From assembly GCF_004764705.1 (NCBI RefSeq), contig NZ_SHLX01000004.1, forward strand, positions 124,001 to 188,000: a stretch of DNA of 64,000 bases. The letters are read 5' to 3'. Within the stretch, counting starts at the first letter, position 1, and every line of letters begins with the position of its first letter. The translations under genes were made by a program, and so were the position numbers. Of this stretch, positions 8,214-17,408 are shown one piece after another. Under the pieces are notes generated by a model. That model worked only from the letters and a program-made list of their open reading frames with translations. It was not told the origin of the DNA and did no database searches. The stretch is from Paenibacillus cymbidii (GTDB taxonomy: Bacteria; Bacillota; Bacilli; Paenibacillales; NBRC-103111).

Positions 8214-11051
8214 ATGATGAAACGCGCGAACAAATGGGTTTCCTTCTGGATGTGCGCCATGCTTGCGATCGGCGGCGCCTTCGCCATGTTTCCGGCCGGC
8301 GCACTGGCTGCGCAGATGACGCCGTTGTACGCTTCGCCGGACGGCACCGGCACGGCGTGTACGCTGTCCGCGCCATGCTCGCTGACACAAGTGCGAAGCG
8401 CGGAACGGCTGGCCAAAGCTTCCGGCATGCCGGGCAACCTGATCGTTTATTTGCGTGGCGGCACGTATCGCCTGACAGACACATTTACCCTGAACGCAAG
8501 CGATTCGGGCACGAACGGCTACAATGTCATCTACCGCAACTACCCGAACGAAACGCCGATTCTGAGCGGCAGCGAGCGGGTAACCGGCTGGACGATTCAC
8601 GACGCGACGTACAACATTTACAAGGCCGACGTCGGCACGGCGGACTTCCGCCAAATTTACGTCGACGGCTCGCGCGCCGTCAGAGCGCGGACGCCGAACG
8701 TAACCGATCCGGACACGGCCGGACCGTACTACGACGTACTTGCTTCGCAGACGGAGGGTGTCAAGGTGGCCGTTTCCGAAGTGGCCGATTGGGCGAGCTG
8801 GGGCCAGCTGAATCGGGTGGAAGTCGTCAAGATCGATCATTGGCATCAGAAGCGGCTGCGGATCGACAGCGTCGCCATCACCGGCAGCGAGGCATCGATT
8901 CGCGTTATGGCGCCGGAGCGAACGGACACGATTCTGAACAATGCGAACCAGCCGCATCCTTATTACTATTTGGAGAACGCCTACGAGTTTCTTGACGCCG
9001 AAGGCGAATGGTATCTCGATACGACGGACTCGGCGCACCACATGCTGTACTACAAACCGCGCAGCGGCGAAGACGTGACGGCGCAGACGAGCGTGTACGT
9101 ACCGAAGGTGGAGACGCTGCTGAAGATCGACGGCACGGCTGCCGCACCCGTCACGCGCGTCGAAATTCGCGGCCTGACGTTCGAGCAATCGAACTGGACC
9201 CGCCCGAACGACAAAGGCTTCATGACCCAGCAGGCGGCGATCGAGCTGCATACGGACGCCTGGTCGGTCGTGCCGGGGCAGATGTGGGTGAACAACGCGA
9301 ACAACATTCGCGTCTTCGGCAATACGTTCCGGCAATCGGGAGCGCACGGGCTGCTGCTGACCGGCACGCTGCATCACAATACAGTCGATTCCAATACGGT
9401 GACCGACACGGCGGCGGGCGGTATTTACGTATTTTCCGACTTCAGCACCCTGGACCGGATTACGAACAACCTGGTGGAAAAAGTCGGGCAAGTTTATACC
9501 GAAGCGGTCGGCATCCTCGCCACGAAGCCGAACCATCTGACGATCGACTTCAACGAAGTGCGCGACATGCCGTATACGGGCATCAGCCTTGGCTTGAATT
9601 GGTACGATACGGTGACGACGGCTTCTTACAATGACATCAGCTACAACCATATTCACCATGTGGCAAAGCTGCACGACGACGGCGGCGGCATTTATACACT
9701 CGGCAAAATGGACGGCACGGTGTTCCATCACAACTATGTGCACGATATTGCGCTGTCGCCTTATCAAGGCGGCTATCCGTATGCGGGCATTTACCTGGAC
9801 AACGGCAGCGTTTACAAAACGGTTCGCGACAACGTCATCGCCGATACGGTGAGCGCCTTTTATGCAAAAAATGCGCCGAACTACGGCAACGTGTTCACCG
9901 GCAACGAATACAACGTGCCGCTCGGCAACGTCATAAGCGCCAACATCGTCACCGGCAATTTCGCCGTCAGCGGCGACGCCTGGAGCTCGCGGGCGCAGGC
10001 AATCAAGGAAGGCGCCGGTCCGAAGGTAAACCAGGCACGGAATAAACAGACGTTTGCCGTGTCGAATTACGATGCGAATTATACGAGCGGCAAGGCGGTC
10101 GACGACAGCACGGACGAACCGGGCTGGTCTCCGGCGATTGCGGGCGGGGTGAAATATTGGTGGGTCGTCAACCTGGGCGCTTCTTACCGGATCAGCAAGG
10201 TGGAAATCGTCACGCGGCTCGGTTCGGTCGATCAGATTGCGGCCCGGCGCAATTTCGAAATCTGGGGCTCGAACAATCCGGACATGTCGCTCGGCCATAC
10301 CGTGTTAGGCTCGCTTGGCGAACCGGCGATCGCCCATCAGGCGACATGGTCGACGATCGTCGACAATACGGCCGGCTTCCAGTACATCGCAATCGTGAAG
10401 ACGGTGCCGGAATATTTGTACCTGAACGAAGTGCGCGTCTACGCGGGTACGAGTCCGGTGACACTCGGAGCGACCGCTGCGCCGGGCGCGCCGGTGCTGA
10501 CCGACGACAACGGCTATGACACCGGAATTGCGGACGGCAATTATGAAGTTGGCATGAACATGTGGTGGGGGAACAACGGTACGGCATATAAGCTGTACGA
10601 GAACGGCAAGCTTATCGACGCGCAGCAGCTGTCCGGCACATCGCCGAACGCCCAGTTCGCGCGCACTTCCATCAGCGGCCGGCCAAACGGCGCCTACGTT
10701 TATACCTGCGAGCTGACGAACAGCTACGGCACAACGGCGTGCGAGCCGAGAACGGTAACGGTAACCGCGGCGAATCCGGGCGCGCCGGTGCTCTCGAACG
10801 ACAACTGGGACCGTGATGGCAATTATACGGTTGCGATGAACATGTGGTGGGGGACGAACGCCACATCCTATAAGCTGTACGAGAATGGCGCACTGATCGA
10901 AACGAAAGCGCTGACGGCGGCAACGCCGAACGCTCAATCGGCGGCGACGCCGGTCGCGGGCCGGGTTCCCGGCACGTATACGTATTACGCCGAGCTCGTC
11001 AATGCCTCCGGAACGACGGCAAGCGCGACGATGGACGTGCTTGTCGAGTAG
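8214..11051 (+). CDS. Secreted parallel beta-helix carbohydrate-active enzyme
   Basis: This 945-residue protein has a signal peptide (basic start, then [23 protein letters not shown]). A right-handed beta-helix region of about residues 40-620 follows, rich in Asn/His turns such as [16 protein letters not shown], as in pectate lyase-like and polysaccharide-degrading enzymes. A discoidin-like region (about 625-755) comes next. At the C-terminus are two related Ig-like modules of about 90 residues, each with GMNMWWG or AMNMWWG and YKLYENG, resembling chitinase A N-terminal-type domains. The start codons GTG, ATG, ATG are clustered; ATG 8214 has AAAGGA upstream. As the last gene of the transport operon it probably generates the oligosaccharide that is imported. 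The exact substrate cannot be read from sequence. Confidence 0.8.
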   Translation: MMKRANKWVSFWMCAMLAIGGAFAMFPAGALAAQMTPLYASPDGTGTACTLSAPCSLTQVRSAERLAKASGMPGNLIVYLRGGTYRLTDTFTLNASDSGTNGYNVIYRNYPNETPILSGSERVTGWTIHDATYNIYKADVGTADFRQIYVDGSRAVRARTPNVTDPDTAGPYYDVLASQTEGVKVAVSEVADWASWGQLNRVEVVKIDHWHQKRLRIDSVAITGSEASIRVMAPERTDTILNNANQPHPYYYLENAYEFLDAEGEWYLDTTDSAHHMLYYKPRSGEDVTAQTSVYVPKVETLLKIDGTAAAPVTRVEIRGLTFEQSNWTRPNDKGFMTQQAAIELHTDAWSVVPGQMWVNNANNIRVFGNTFRQSGAHGLLLTGTLHHNTVDSNTVTDTAAGGIYVFSDFSTLDRITNNLVEKVGQVYTEAVGILATKPNHLTIDFNEVRDMPYTGISLGLNWYDTVTTASYNDISYNHIHHVAKLHDDGGGIYTLGKMDGTVFHHNYVHDIALSPYQGGYPYAGIYLDNGSVYKTVRDNVIADTVSAFYAKNAPNYGNVFTGNEYNVPLGNVISANIVTGNFAVSGDAWSSRAQAIKEGAGPKVNQARNKQTFAVSNYDANYTSGKAVDDSTDEPGWSPAIAGGVKYWWVVNLGASYRISKVEIVTRLGSVDQIAARRNFEIWGSNNPDMSLGHTVLGSLGEPAIAHQATWSTIVDNTAGFQYIAIVKTVPEYLYLNEVRVYAGTSPVTLGATAAPGAPVLTDDNGYDTGIADGNYEVGMNMWWGNNGTAYKLYENGKLIDAQQLSGTSPNAQFARTSISGRPNGAYVYTCELTNSYGTTACEPRTVTVTAANPGAPVLSNDNWDRDGNYTVAMNMWWGTNATSYKLYENGALIETKALTAATPNAQSAATPVAGRVPGTYTYYAELVNASGTTASATMDVLVE

Positions 11052-11067
11052 CTTACGAATTGCAGCA

Positions 11068-11097
11068 GGCAGCCGGCCATAAGCCCGGCTGCCTTTA
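11068..11097 (+). terminator. Intrinsic terminator of the locus 1 operon
   Basis: GGCAGCCGG at 11068-11076 pairs perfectly with CCGGCTGCC at 11085-11093 and is followed by TTTATT. It closes the transport and hydrolase operon. Confidence 0.85.
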
Positions 11098-11193
11098 TTC
11101 GGTTAGCGGCTAATTAATAGGATCGTGGGCCTACCAATTCCATTGTTCGTAACGTACAATAGGAAGAATTACTTTTTGACGAAGGGGATGTCA

Positions 11194-11988
11194 ATGTCGG
11201 ATATAAAGGCCATTGTGCTGGATTTGGACGGAACGTTGCTGGGCAGCGATAAATCCGTTTCTCCTCGGAATTATCGTGCGGTTAAGCGGTGTTTTGAGGC
11301 GGGAATTCCAATTATCGTCGCTACGGCGCGGCCGCCGAGAGCGGCTGTCCAGTTTGTAAAGGATATCGATTTTGTCGACCACATGGTTTTTTACAACGGC
11401 GCCCTGGTTACATGCAAATCGAAGATGACCCGACAGCACATAAGCATCCCGGCGGAGATTAGCCGTCAAATTAACGAATTCCTCACGCAGCATGAGCCTC
11501 ATCCCGCAATTACGTATGAAGTGAACGACTCCTGGTATATGTGCACATCGCTTTCCGGCTCCGTACTTGCCCAGTTTGGCGCCCGCCCGAACGACCCTCA
11601 TCCGCAGATAGTCGATTCCGATTGGATCCGCTCCATTTCTCCTACCAAAATACTGGTGACGGGTTATAGCAACTGGAGAGAGCTTGGCGAGAAATTCGGC
11701 GACCAGGTTAATGTGATCGCAACCGATGAAGGGGTATTGGTGCAAATCATGCACAGGTCGGCTTCCAAAGAAAGTGCAGTACAGGCGGTATTGGAGGAGA
11801 TCGGGGTAGACTCGGAACATGTGATGGTATTCGGCGACGATTTTAATGATTTGGGGTTGTTCCGCATGTGCGGATTTCCCGTTGCCATGGGGAATGGAAT
11901 CGCGGAACTGAAGCATTGTGCCAAGCACATTACCGCATCCAATGACGAGGATGGAGTTGCCGCAGCGCTGGAGAAGTTTGTTCTGTGA
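11194..11988 (+). CDS. Cof-type HAD-superfamily sugar-phosphatase
   Basis: This cytoplasmic phosphatase has 264 residues. The N-terminal motif LDLDGTLL supplies the nucleophile Asp10 and the acid Asp12. A Cof-type (C2) cap occupies the middle. The C-terminal motif GDDFNDLGLF provides the metal-binding aspartates. ATG 11194 is preferred because GAAGGGG at 11181-11187 is then well spaced; ATG 11188 is too close. Its base composition is more AT-rich than the flanking sugar loci, and it stands alone between a terminator and a repeat module. The substrate is unknown; such enzymes usually act on sugar phosphates or flavin phosphates. Confidence 0.88.
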   Translation: MSDIKAIVLDLDGTLLGSDKSVSPRNYRAVKRCFEAGIPIIVATARPPRAAVQFVKDIDFVDHMVFYNGALVTCKSKMTRQHISIPAEISRQINEFLTQHEPHPAITYEVNDSWYMCTSLSGSVLAQFGARPNDPHPQIVDSDWIRSISPTKILVTGYSNWRELGEKFGDQVNVIATDEGVLVQIMHRSASKESAVQAVLEEIGVDSEHVMVFGDDFNDLGLFRMCGFPVAMGNGIAELKHCAKHITASNDEDGVAAALEKFVL

Positions 11989-12015
11989 ATGTTGTGTCGA
12001 CTGTCCATTTTTAGC

Positions 12016-12053
12016 GAAATAGGCCATCTTTTATGATTTTTTATTGCCTTTTT
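12016..12053 (+). repeat. Solitary module of the intergenic hairpin repeat
   Basis: GAAATAGGCCATCTTTTATG at 12016 resembles module 4 of the repeat copy at 44589-44808 (GAAATAGGCCATAAAACATTG). It lies just downstream of the HAD gene. The match is short, so it may be a fragment. Confidence 0.4.
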
Positions 12054-12154
12054 GACGCTAGACATTTCGCTCCCAACCGAAAGATGAGGCCGGGGAAACG
12101 CTCCTGTGACGCAATTCCCTCTCCTCTGAGCGGAGCAGCAAGTATGTTGAGGAG

Positions 12155-12191
12155 CAAAGTAGGCTCTCAAGAGCGCCGGCTTTGTTTTTTT
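12155..12191 (+). terminator. Intrinsic terminator upstream of the sigma factor gene
   Basis: CAAAG at 12155-12159 pairs with CTTTG at 12180-12184 around an inner GCTC-TCAA-GAGC stem-loop, followed by seven T. It can end readthrough from the HAD gene or act in a leader. Confidence 0.7.
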
Positions 12192-12302
12192 CTGTCTCGA
12201 TTGCGACGAACCCCGGATGCTATACTTGAAAGTAGTTAGATTTCTCGCTTTAACGGTGTCAGTCCAAGTAGGGCCGATTCGAAGGGTCAGGAGAGCGTGG
12301 GG

Positions 12303-12910
12303 ATGAAGGTGTTGGAGTGGCGGGAAAGTGCGGGGCGTGACGAAGCCCCTCGGCGGGTGCTGCTTCGGGGGGATCAGCCGGACAAGAATGTCCAGCCGGA
12401 AGCCCCGCGGATGACGGAGAACGAATTGGTCGAACGCGCGCGAGCCGGGAACCACGAGGCATTCGACGAGCTTGTCCGCAAGCATCGGGCTGCCGCGCTC
12501 GGGGTAGCGAACCGGATGGTCCGGGATATCCATCTGGCGGAAGACGTGGTGCAGGATGCGCTCATTCGTGCGTTTATGCATCTCGGCACACAGCCTCCGA
12601 AGAGTCGCAGCGCCGCGCCGATCCGGCCGAGTGCCTGATGCGCAGCGAAATGCTTAGCGGGTTGCGGGCGCTGCTTCACGTGCTTAACAAACGAGAGCGA
12701 AGCATCTTCGAGACGCACTTCTTCGGCGAACTGCCGCCCGCGGAAATCGCCAGGCTGCTTGGCACCTCGTCCGCCAGCGTCTACAACAGCATCTCCCGCG
12801 CCCGGGCGAAGCTGCGCCAAGAGCGCACGCGCGTCACCCTCTCGCTCTACGTCAGGCGCAGAGCGGAGCAAGGCTTGCCGCGCCGAAATGTGCTGCCGTC
12901 ACCGCCCTAA
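12303..12910 (+). pseudogene. ECF-type RNA polymerase sigma factor, disrupted by internal deletion
   Basis: The first part (12303-12638 frame) encodes a short N-terminal extension and sigma region 2: ELVERARAGNHEAFDELVRK, then DIHLAEDVVQDALIRAFMHLGT. The second part (frame of 12638-12910, readable back to about 12590 as EESQRRADPAECLMRSEM) encodes region 4 with the helix-turn-helix LPPAEIARLLGTSSASVYNS. The two parts are in different frames, and the end of region 2 plus the linker are missing at about 12585-12599. An internal deletion of some tens of codons explains this. The start is ATG 12303 with AGGAG at 12289-12293. The product would stop after region 2 and should not work as a sigma factor. 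Confidence 0.8.
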
Positions 12911-12942
12911 ACTGTAATCGACTTGGAAGGGAGAAACGAACC

Positions 12943-13956
12943 GTGAACGAAATCAAACGCAAAGACAATTGGAGCCAGACATGGACGTCAGCCGGATTCG
13001 CATTGCATGGAGCCGTCAGCTATACCGACAAGAAATACTTGTCGCTTGTCGACGTCATGGGACTGACCGGGCATGCGTTCCGCATGAATATCGATCCGCA
13101 GCAAGTCGATATTTCGGGACCGACCTCTTTTCCGGGGGGATATATTTTCAGGCGAAATCTCGCCAACCTGGGCTTTATCAGCAACATGGGGGAGGCGGCA
13201 GCCCCGCCGACGCCCGAACTGCTCGAACGGACAATGGCGCTTGTTCAAGAGACGATCGACAAGGGCGTTCCGGCGATCGCCGTGGATTTGTTCGTCCCGG
13301 AGTTCGGTCTGATTTACGGCTATGATGACGAGCAACAGCTGTTTTACGCCAAGGACGTCTCCCAGGACGGCACCATCACCTACGAAAAGTTCGCCAATCC
13401 GAAAATTCATGTGTTGTTCCTGATCACGATCAGCGAAAGTTTGCCGCACTCCAAATACGAGATGCTGCGAATGGCGCTGGACATGATCGTGGATCATGCG
13501 CGGGGACGGGAATGGAGCGACGGCGACTTTTTCAAAAACCGATTCGCGATGGGGCTCGCCGGTTACGAGGCGTGGATCAAAGCGATGACAAACCGGTCCG
13601 CCGACGAATTGGGCAACGCCTACAACGTGCAAGTAATCGCCGACGCCCGCGAATTTGCGGCGCAGTTCCTGCGAGAGTTGGTCGTCAAGTGGAACGGGGA
13701 AAATTTCGTCGAACGAAAAGTCCGCCAGTACGCCGCCGCTGCCGAGATCCACTACGAAGCGGTTGCCGCCGCATTCGCTCAGCTTGGCGCGATGTTCCCG
13801 TTCCCGCAGGGCGGGACACCCAAAGATCCGGATACCGCCGATCGGGCGATCGTGTTGTTGAAAGCGGCGCAAGAAGCGGAGACGAAGGGCGTCGCCGTTC
13901 TGGAGCAGTTCCTCCATTTTATGAAAGCCTATCATTCGGAGAAGTGGGTGATATAA
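12943..13956 (+). CDS. Conserved protein of unknown function next to sigma factor and GyrI-like gene
   Basis: This 337-residue protein has no signal peptide or membrane segment, so it is probably cytoplasmic. I do not recognise a family with confidence. The N-terminal half has short hydrophobic strands (SLVDVMGLTGHAF, GVPAIAVDLFVPEFGLIYGY); a His-containing start and a tyrosine-rich substrate-like pocket recall BtrH-type cysteine peptidase-like folds. The C-terminal half is helical and Ala/Glu-rich. GGAAGGGAGAAACG precedes the ATG. It overlaps the GyrI-like gene by one base (TAATG), so the two are translationally coupled, and it follows the sigma factor remnant by 32 bases. Confidence 0.7.
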   Translation: MNEIKRKDNWSQTWTSAGFALHGAVSYTDKKYLSLVDVMGLTGHAFRMNIDPQQVDISGPTSFPGGYIFRRNLANLGFISNMGEAAAPPTPELLERTMALVQETIDKGVPAIAVDLFVPEFGLIYGYDDEQQLFYAKDVSQDGTITYEKFANPKIHVLFLITISESLPHSKYEMLRMALDMIVDHARGREWSDGDFFKNRFAMGLAGYEAWIKAMTNRSADELGNAYNVQVIADAREFAAQFLRELVVKWNGENFVERKVRQYAAAAEIHYEAVAAAFAQLGAMFPFPQGGTPKDPDTADRAIVLLKAAQEAETKGVAVLEQFLHFMKAYHSEKWVI

Positions 13957-14417
13957 TGATAGCAATCGTCGATCTCGGCGAAATGAAGCTGATCGGCATT
14001 CGTGTTGTTTGCCCGGGCGATCAGTATGCGATCGAAATCCCGAAGGCAACCCATCGGCTCGAAGCACGGTTGAACGAGATTTCCGGCATCGTAAATCCGC
14101 AATGTTTCGTAGGCGCGTATGTCGTGGAGGAATTAACCGAAGCTGACGACGGCTATTGGGTGTGCGTCGAGGTGGAAGAGTTCGGGCAGATCCCGGGAGG
14201 CATGGTCGCACTTACGATTCCAGCCCAAAAATATGCGATGATCCGGCACGCCGGGCCTAACACATCCATCCGGAACACCTATGAAACGTTGCATCGCTGG
14301 GAAGCGGAGCACGGGTGGGAACGCCTCCGGAGCGCCTGGCATTTGGAAATCTCCCATAAGCGGTACTCAACCGATTTCAACGAAATCGAAATCGAACTGT
14401 ACGATACCATCCGATAA
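13956..14417 (+). CDS. GyrI-like effector-binding domain protein
   Basis: This 153-residue stand-alone protein resembles the GyrI-like ligand-binding domain (AraC effector-binding, SOUL-like fold) that binds small hydrophobic or cationic molecules. Family signs are the FVGAYVVEE and PGGMVALTIPAQKYAMIRHAG strands and the acidic C-terminal strand EIEIELYDTI. The ATG overlaps the stop of the upstream gene. With the sigma factor remnant it looks like a former sensing unit whose regulator has been lost. Confidence 0.75.
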   Translation: MIAIVDLGEMKLIGIRVVCPGDQYAIEIPKATHRLEARLNEISGIVNPQCFVGAYVVEELTEADDGYWVCVEVEEFGQIPGGMVALTIPAQKYAMIRHAGPNTSIRNTYETLHRWEAEHGWERLRSAWHLEISHKRYSTDFNEIEIELYDTIR

Positions 14418-14463
14418 TCGCATCATTCGGCGGAAGCCAACGACTTCAGAAAGGCCATTCTTC

Positions 14464-14486
14464 ATGGGAGGGTTTCTTCCCATTTT
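14464..14486 (+). terminator. Weak intrinsic terminator after the GyrI-like gene
   Basis: ATGGGA at 14464-14469 pairs with TCCCAT at 14478-14483 and is followed by TTT. Confidence 0.5.
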
Positions 14487-14626
14487 GCTTCCAGTGCAAC
14501 ACAACAAAAAAACGCATAAAAAGGCCAATATACCTGCTGGTGCCGCCCCTAAATACAGGATAAAATAAACCATATTTTCCTATTGCGCCAGCGGAACATA
14601 TATGGAGGGAGGCTTGTCCGAAGAAA

Positions 14627-14640
14627 GTAAAGCGCTTTCA
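14627..14640 (+). promoter_or_regulatory. Candidate CcpA cre site
   Basis: GTAAAGCGCTTTCA matches the catabolite-responsive element consensus TGWAANCGNTNWCA at 12 of 14 positions, with the AAGCGCTT core intact. It lies 190 bases before a glycosidase gene, which fits glucose repression of that gene. Confidence 0.5.
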
Positions 14641-14830
14641 AGATTGCTTTCCCGCGGTTGAAAGAAATCAGCAAATCGGTTGCGGCGAAGTAATCGGATC
14701 TCATCGTGATGATCGAAGAAGCTCCCGGGAAGCGATCGCCTTCCACCGACAGCGATGGGAAAACGCCAAATACAGAGGCGGCAAATTTCCACGCAGCACA
14801 AACCTATTTTAAGACGAAAGAAGGTTTACC

Positions 14831-16465
14831 ATGGCGAATGTGGGGCAAAATCAAGTCGTCGAATGGCAGTATCAATCGGGCAAAGCCGTCTATGCGGATC
14901 CTTTTCACGAAATCAGCTTAAGCGCGATTGTTACGGCTCCGGACGGTCGGGAACGGATCGTCCCGGCCTTCTGGGGCGGCGGGCAAACGTGGCGGTTCCG
15001 CTATTCGTCCGCTCAGGTCGGAACGCACCGCTACCGCACGGTTTGTTCGGACCCCGGCAACCCGGACCTGCACGGCCAGGAGGGAACGATTGAAGTCGTA
15101 CCGTATGAAGGAAACAACCCGTTGTACCGACATGGAAGCCCACGCGCGGCAGCGAACCGGAAGCACCTGGTTCACGAGGATGGCAAGCCGTTCTTTTGGC
15201 TGGGCGATACGTGGTGGATGGCGTTTACGGGCCGGCTCAAGTGGCCGGACGACGTGAAGTGGCTTGCGCAGGACCGGGTGGACAAAGGGTTCACCGTCGT
15301 TCAGGTGATCGGCGGCCTGTATCCCGATATGGGGCCGTTCGACCCGCGGGGAGCGAATGAAGGCGGGCAAGCGTGGGAAGCGGATTTCGCGCGGATTAAC
15401 CCGGCGTTCTTCGACAGCGCGGATCGGAAGCTCGAGTGGATGGTCGAGTCGGGGCTTCTTCCCTGCATCGTCGCCTGCTGGGGCTATTACTTCGACTTTG
15501 CGGGGAAAGACGTCATTCGCAAGCAGTGGGAGTATTTGATCGCACGCTACGGCGCTTATCCAGTCGCCTGGTGTTTGGCCGGGGAAGCGGATATGCCGTA
15601 TTACCAATGGGATGCGTTCAAGGACCCGGAATTGAAAAAAGCGTATACGGAGCGCATGCACCGGGAGTGGACGGAAATGGCAGCCTATGTGAAAGAGACC
15701 GATCCCTACGGCAGGATGATTACGATTCATCCGACCGAATACGGCCACAACATGGTAGAGGATGCTTCTATTCTCGATCTGGATATGCTGCAGACCGGAC
15801 ACGGCGGCTATCTTTCCCTTGAGCCGACGGTTCGAATGGTCCAATCGTCCGTCGCCCGGGAGCCGCGTACGCCGGTCATCAACTCCGAGGTTTGTTATGA
15901 AGGGATCGGGGGAACGAGCTTTCAGGAAATCCAGCGGTTTTTGTTCTGGTCGTGCGTGCTGAGCGGAGCGTGCGGCCACACGTACGGGGCGAACGGAATC
16001 TGGCAGGTAAATTCGGAAGATTTGCCCTACGGCGAATCGCCGCACGGATTGGCATGGGGGCATACGTTCTGGCGGGAAGCCGCCGAGCTGCCCGGATCGA
16101 AGCAAGTCGGTCTTGGCAAAAAGCTGTTGGAGCGGTATGATTGGTGGACATTCGAGCCGCATCCGGAGTGGCTGCCTCCGGTGCAGGACGACGCGGCGAT
16201 TGTCGCCAAGCCACTCGCGGCAGGGATCCCGGGCAAGGTGCGTCTCATCTATATGCCGTTCCTGCTGGCGTTCAGCGGAGTCGAAATCCGCGAGATCGAG
16301 CCGGATGTCCCTTACCGCGCGTTCTTTTACGATCCCTCGAAAGGGACGGAGCTTGATTTGGGCCGCGTCGCACCGGATGCGGATGGCAAATGGGCTACCG
16401 GCATCACGAAAGTGTTCCAGGATTGGGTGCTTGTTCTGGAGCGAATCGATAATGAACCGGCTTAA
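14831..16465 (+). CDS. Apiosidase-like (DUF4038) glycoside hydrolase
   Basis: This 544-residue protein has no signal peptide. An N-terminal beta-sandwich of DUF5060 type (about residues 5-95; WEYQSGK-like start, WRFRYSSAQVGTHRYRTVC) is followed by a TIM-barrel of DUF4038/GH140 type (about 105-450). Family-typical stretches are HEDGKPFFWLGDTWWMAF, RGANEGGQAWE, and the GEAD and NSEVCYEGIGG segments, which offer candidate catalytic carboxylates. A short beta domain follows. The ATG comes after AGAAAGAAGG. GH140 enzymes cleave apiose from pectic rhamnogalacturonan II; the specificity here is inferred at family level only. It appears monocistronic with a cre-like site upstream. Confidence 0.82.
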   Translation: MANVGQNQVVEWQYQSGKAVYADPFHEISLSAIVTAPDGRERIVPAFWGGGQTWRFRYSSAQVGTHRYRTVCSDPGNPDLHGQEGTIEVVPYEGNNPLYRHGSPRAAANRKHLVHEDGKPFFWLGDTWWMAFTGRLKWPDDVKWLAQDRVDKGFTVVQVIGGLYPDMGPFDPRGANEGGQAWEADFARINPAFFDSADRKLEWMVESGLLPCIVACWGYYFDFAGKDVIRKQWEYLIARYGAYPVAWCLAGEADMPYYQWDAFKDPELKKAYTERMHREWTEMAAYVKETDPYGRMITIHPTEYGHNMVEDASILDLDMLQTGHGGYLSLEPTVRMVQSSVAREPRTPVINSEVCYEGIGGTSFQEIQRFLFWSCVLSGACGHTYGANGIWQVNSEDLPYGESPHGLAWGHTFWREAAELPGSKQVGLGKKLLERYDWWTFEPHPEWLPPVQDDAAIVAKPLAAGIPGKVRLIYMPFLLAFSGVEIREIEPDVPYRAFFYDPSKGTELDLGRVAPDADGKWATGITKVFQDWVLVLERIDNEPA

Positions 16466-16480
16466 TCGCCGAAACGACAG

Positions 16481-16506
16481 GCGGCTGAGTCGGGTGACCC
16501 AGCCGC
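16481..16506. terminator. Hairpin between convergent genes
   Basis: GCGGCTG at 16481-16487 pairs with CAGCCGC at 16500-16506, with a small inner stem. It sits between the stops of convergent genes, so it may serve both strands. No long T-run is present. Confidence 0.45.
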
Positions 16507-16532
16507 AGCTGCCGTTTGTCGAGCTTGTTGCT

Positions 16533-17288
16533 TCACCCGTACGGCCCTCGCGGATGGAAGCCGAGCATCCGGGTGAGCCGACGATTGCCTTCGGCCCAGG
16601 CCACAACTTCATCCGGCATCCGGTAGTTGACGAACGGATAAAATCGTTGCGACACCCAGCGTCTGCTGTACGTGACTTGCTGCACAACGCGCGGCTTGTC
16701 GCTTTCGTTTTTTGCCCCCCGATGCCAGGTTTGTCCGGTGAAAATCAGGCAATCTCCTTTTTGGGCGGTAATGGATACCGGTTCTTGTCCTTTGTAAATC
16801 GGCGGATTCTGCTTGGGAGCGGGTTCTTGGCCGCTGCGGTGGCTGCCGGGTACGAGCTGGGTCGGCCCCATGTTCGCTTCCACGTCCACGAGATAATAGA
16901 GACAAGTGAAAAGGAAAGTAGGCATCGGAATACGAGGATCCAGCTCCACATCGTCCGGCAGCGGGAAAAACAGCTCTTCGTCCACATGCCATACATCGAT
17001 CCCGCTGCCTTTCGGCGTCAGAAGCGAGTTCATCGAAAACATGTGGCAGTTGCCGCCGAGCACCTCCTCCGCGAAATCGGCGACAACCGGTTGCCCGATC
17101 AGCTCGACGAACGGTTTGCCCTTTTCGAACATTTTGGTGCGTATATTCGCTCCGTAGCCGTCCTCGGGCCCTTCGAAAGCGCTCAGGACGCCGGCGCGAA
17201 TGAGATCGGCCTGCTCCTCGCTCATGGCTCCGCGTATGACCGTAAACCCTTGCCGGTTAAATTCGTCTACATGCTCAGACAAATGCAA
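16533..17288 (-). CDS. PhyH-family Fe(II)/2-oxoglutarate dioxygenase
   Basis: This 251-residue enzyme of the phytanoyl-CoA dioxygenase family would hydroxylate a small molecule using iron and 2-oxoglutarate. The iron triad is visible as His101 and Asp103 (WHVDEE) and His189 (QTWHRGA), with Arg200 as the likely 2-oxoglutarate anchor. The start is TTG at 17288, preceded on the minus strand by AAAGGGTG. It is divergent from an AraC regulator gene 120 bases away, which probably controls it. The substrate is unknown; the family includes ectoine and halogenated-metabolite hydroxylases. Confidence 0.85.
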   Translation of the reverse strand: MHLSEHVDEFNRQGFTVIRGAMSEEQADLIRAGVLSAFEGPEDGYGANIRTKMFEKGKPFVELIGQPVVADFAEEVLGGNCHMFSMNSLLTPKGSGIDVWHVDEELFFPLPDDVELDPRIPMPTFLFTCLYYLVDVEANMGPTQLVPGSHRSGQEPAPKQNPPIYKGQEPVSITAQKGDCLIFTGQTWHRGAKNESDKPRVVQQVTYSRRWVSQRFYPFVNYRMPDEVVAWAEGNRRLTRMLGFHPRGPYG

Positions 17289-17408
17289 TTGGCATCACCC
17301 TTTCAAGTTGATTAAGCAAAGTGTAGAAAATTACGGTTCGATCGGACAGGGCGATCTTTCAGCGAAAACAGGCGTATATTTCAAGTGAAAAGGGAGGAGG
17401 GGGAGGAG

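Larger units (their letters stand above)
11989..12302. other. Intergenic region between HAD gene and broken sigma factor gene
   Basis: It holds a lone module of the intergenic hairpin repeat (from 12016), a GC-rich stretch able to fold (GCTCC/GGAGC pairing around 12100-12136), and a terminator at 12155-12191. TATACT at about 12220 is a possible -10 for the sigma gene, without a clear -35. I could not match the folded stretch to a known riboswitch. Confidence 0.5.
14418..14830. other. Intergenic region upstream of the apiosidase-like gene
   Basis: It contains a weak terminator (14464-14486), an A-rich stretch around 14500-14575, and a cre-like palindrome at 14627-14640. I find no convincing gene; short open frames on both strands lack ribosome sites and family resemblance. 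Confidence 0.6.

Noticed and set aside
12060..12150. A GC-rich foldable segment resembling a riboswitch leader
   Set aside because: It lacks the conserved cores of T-box, cobalamin, SAM, TPP, c-di-GMP or fluoride classes that I checked by eye.
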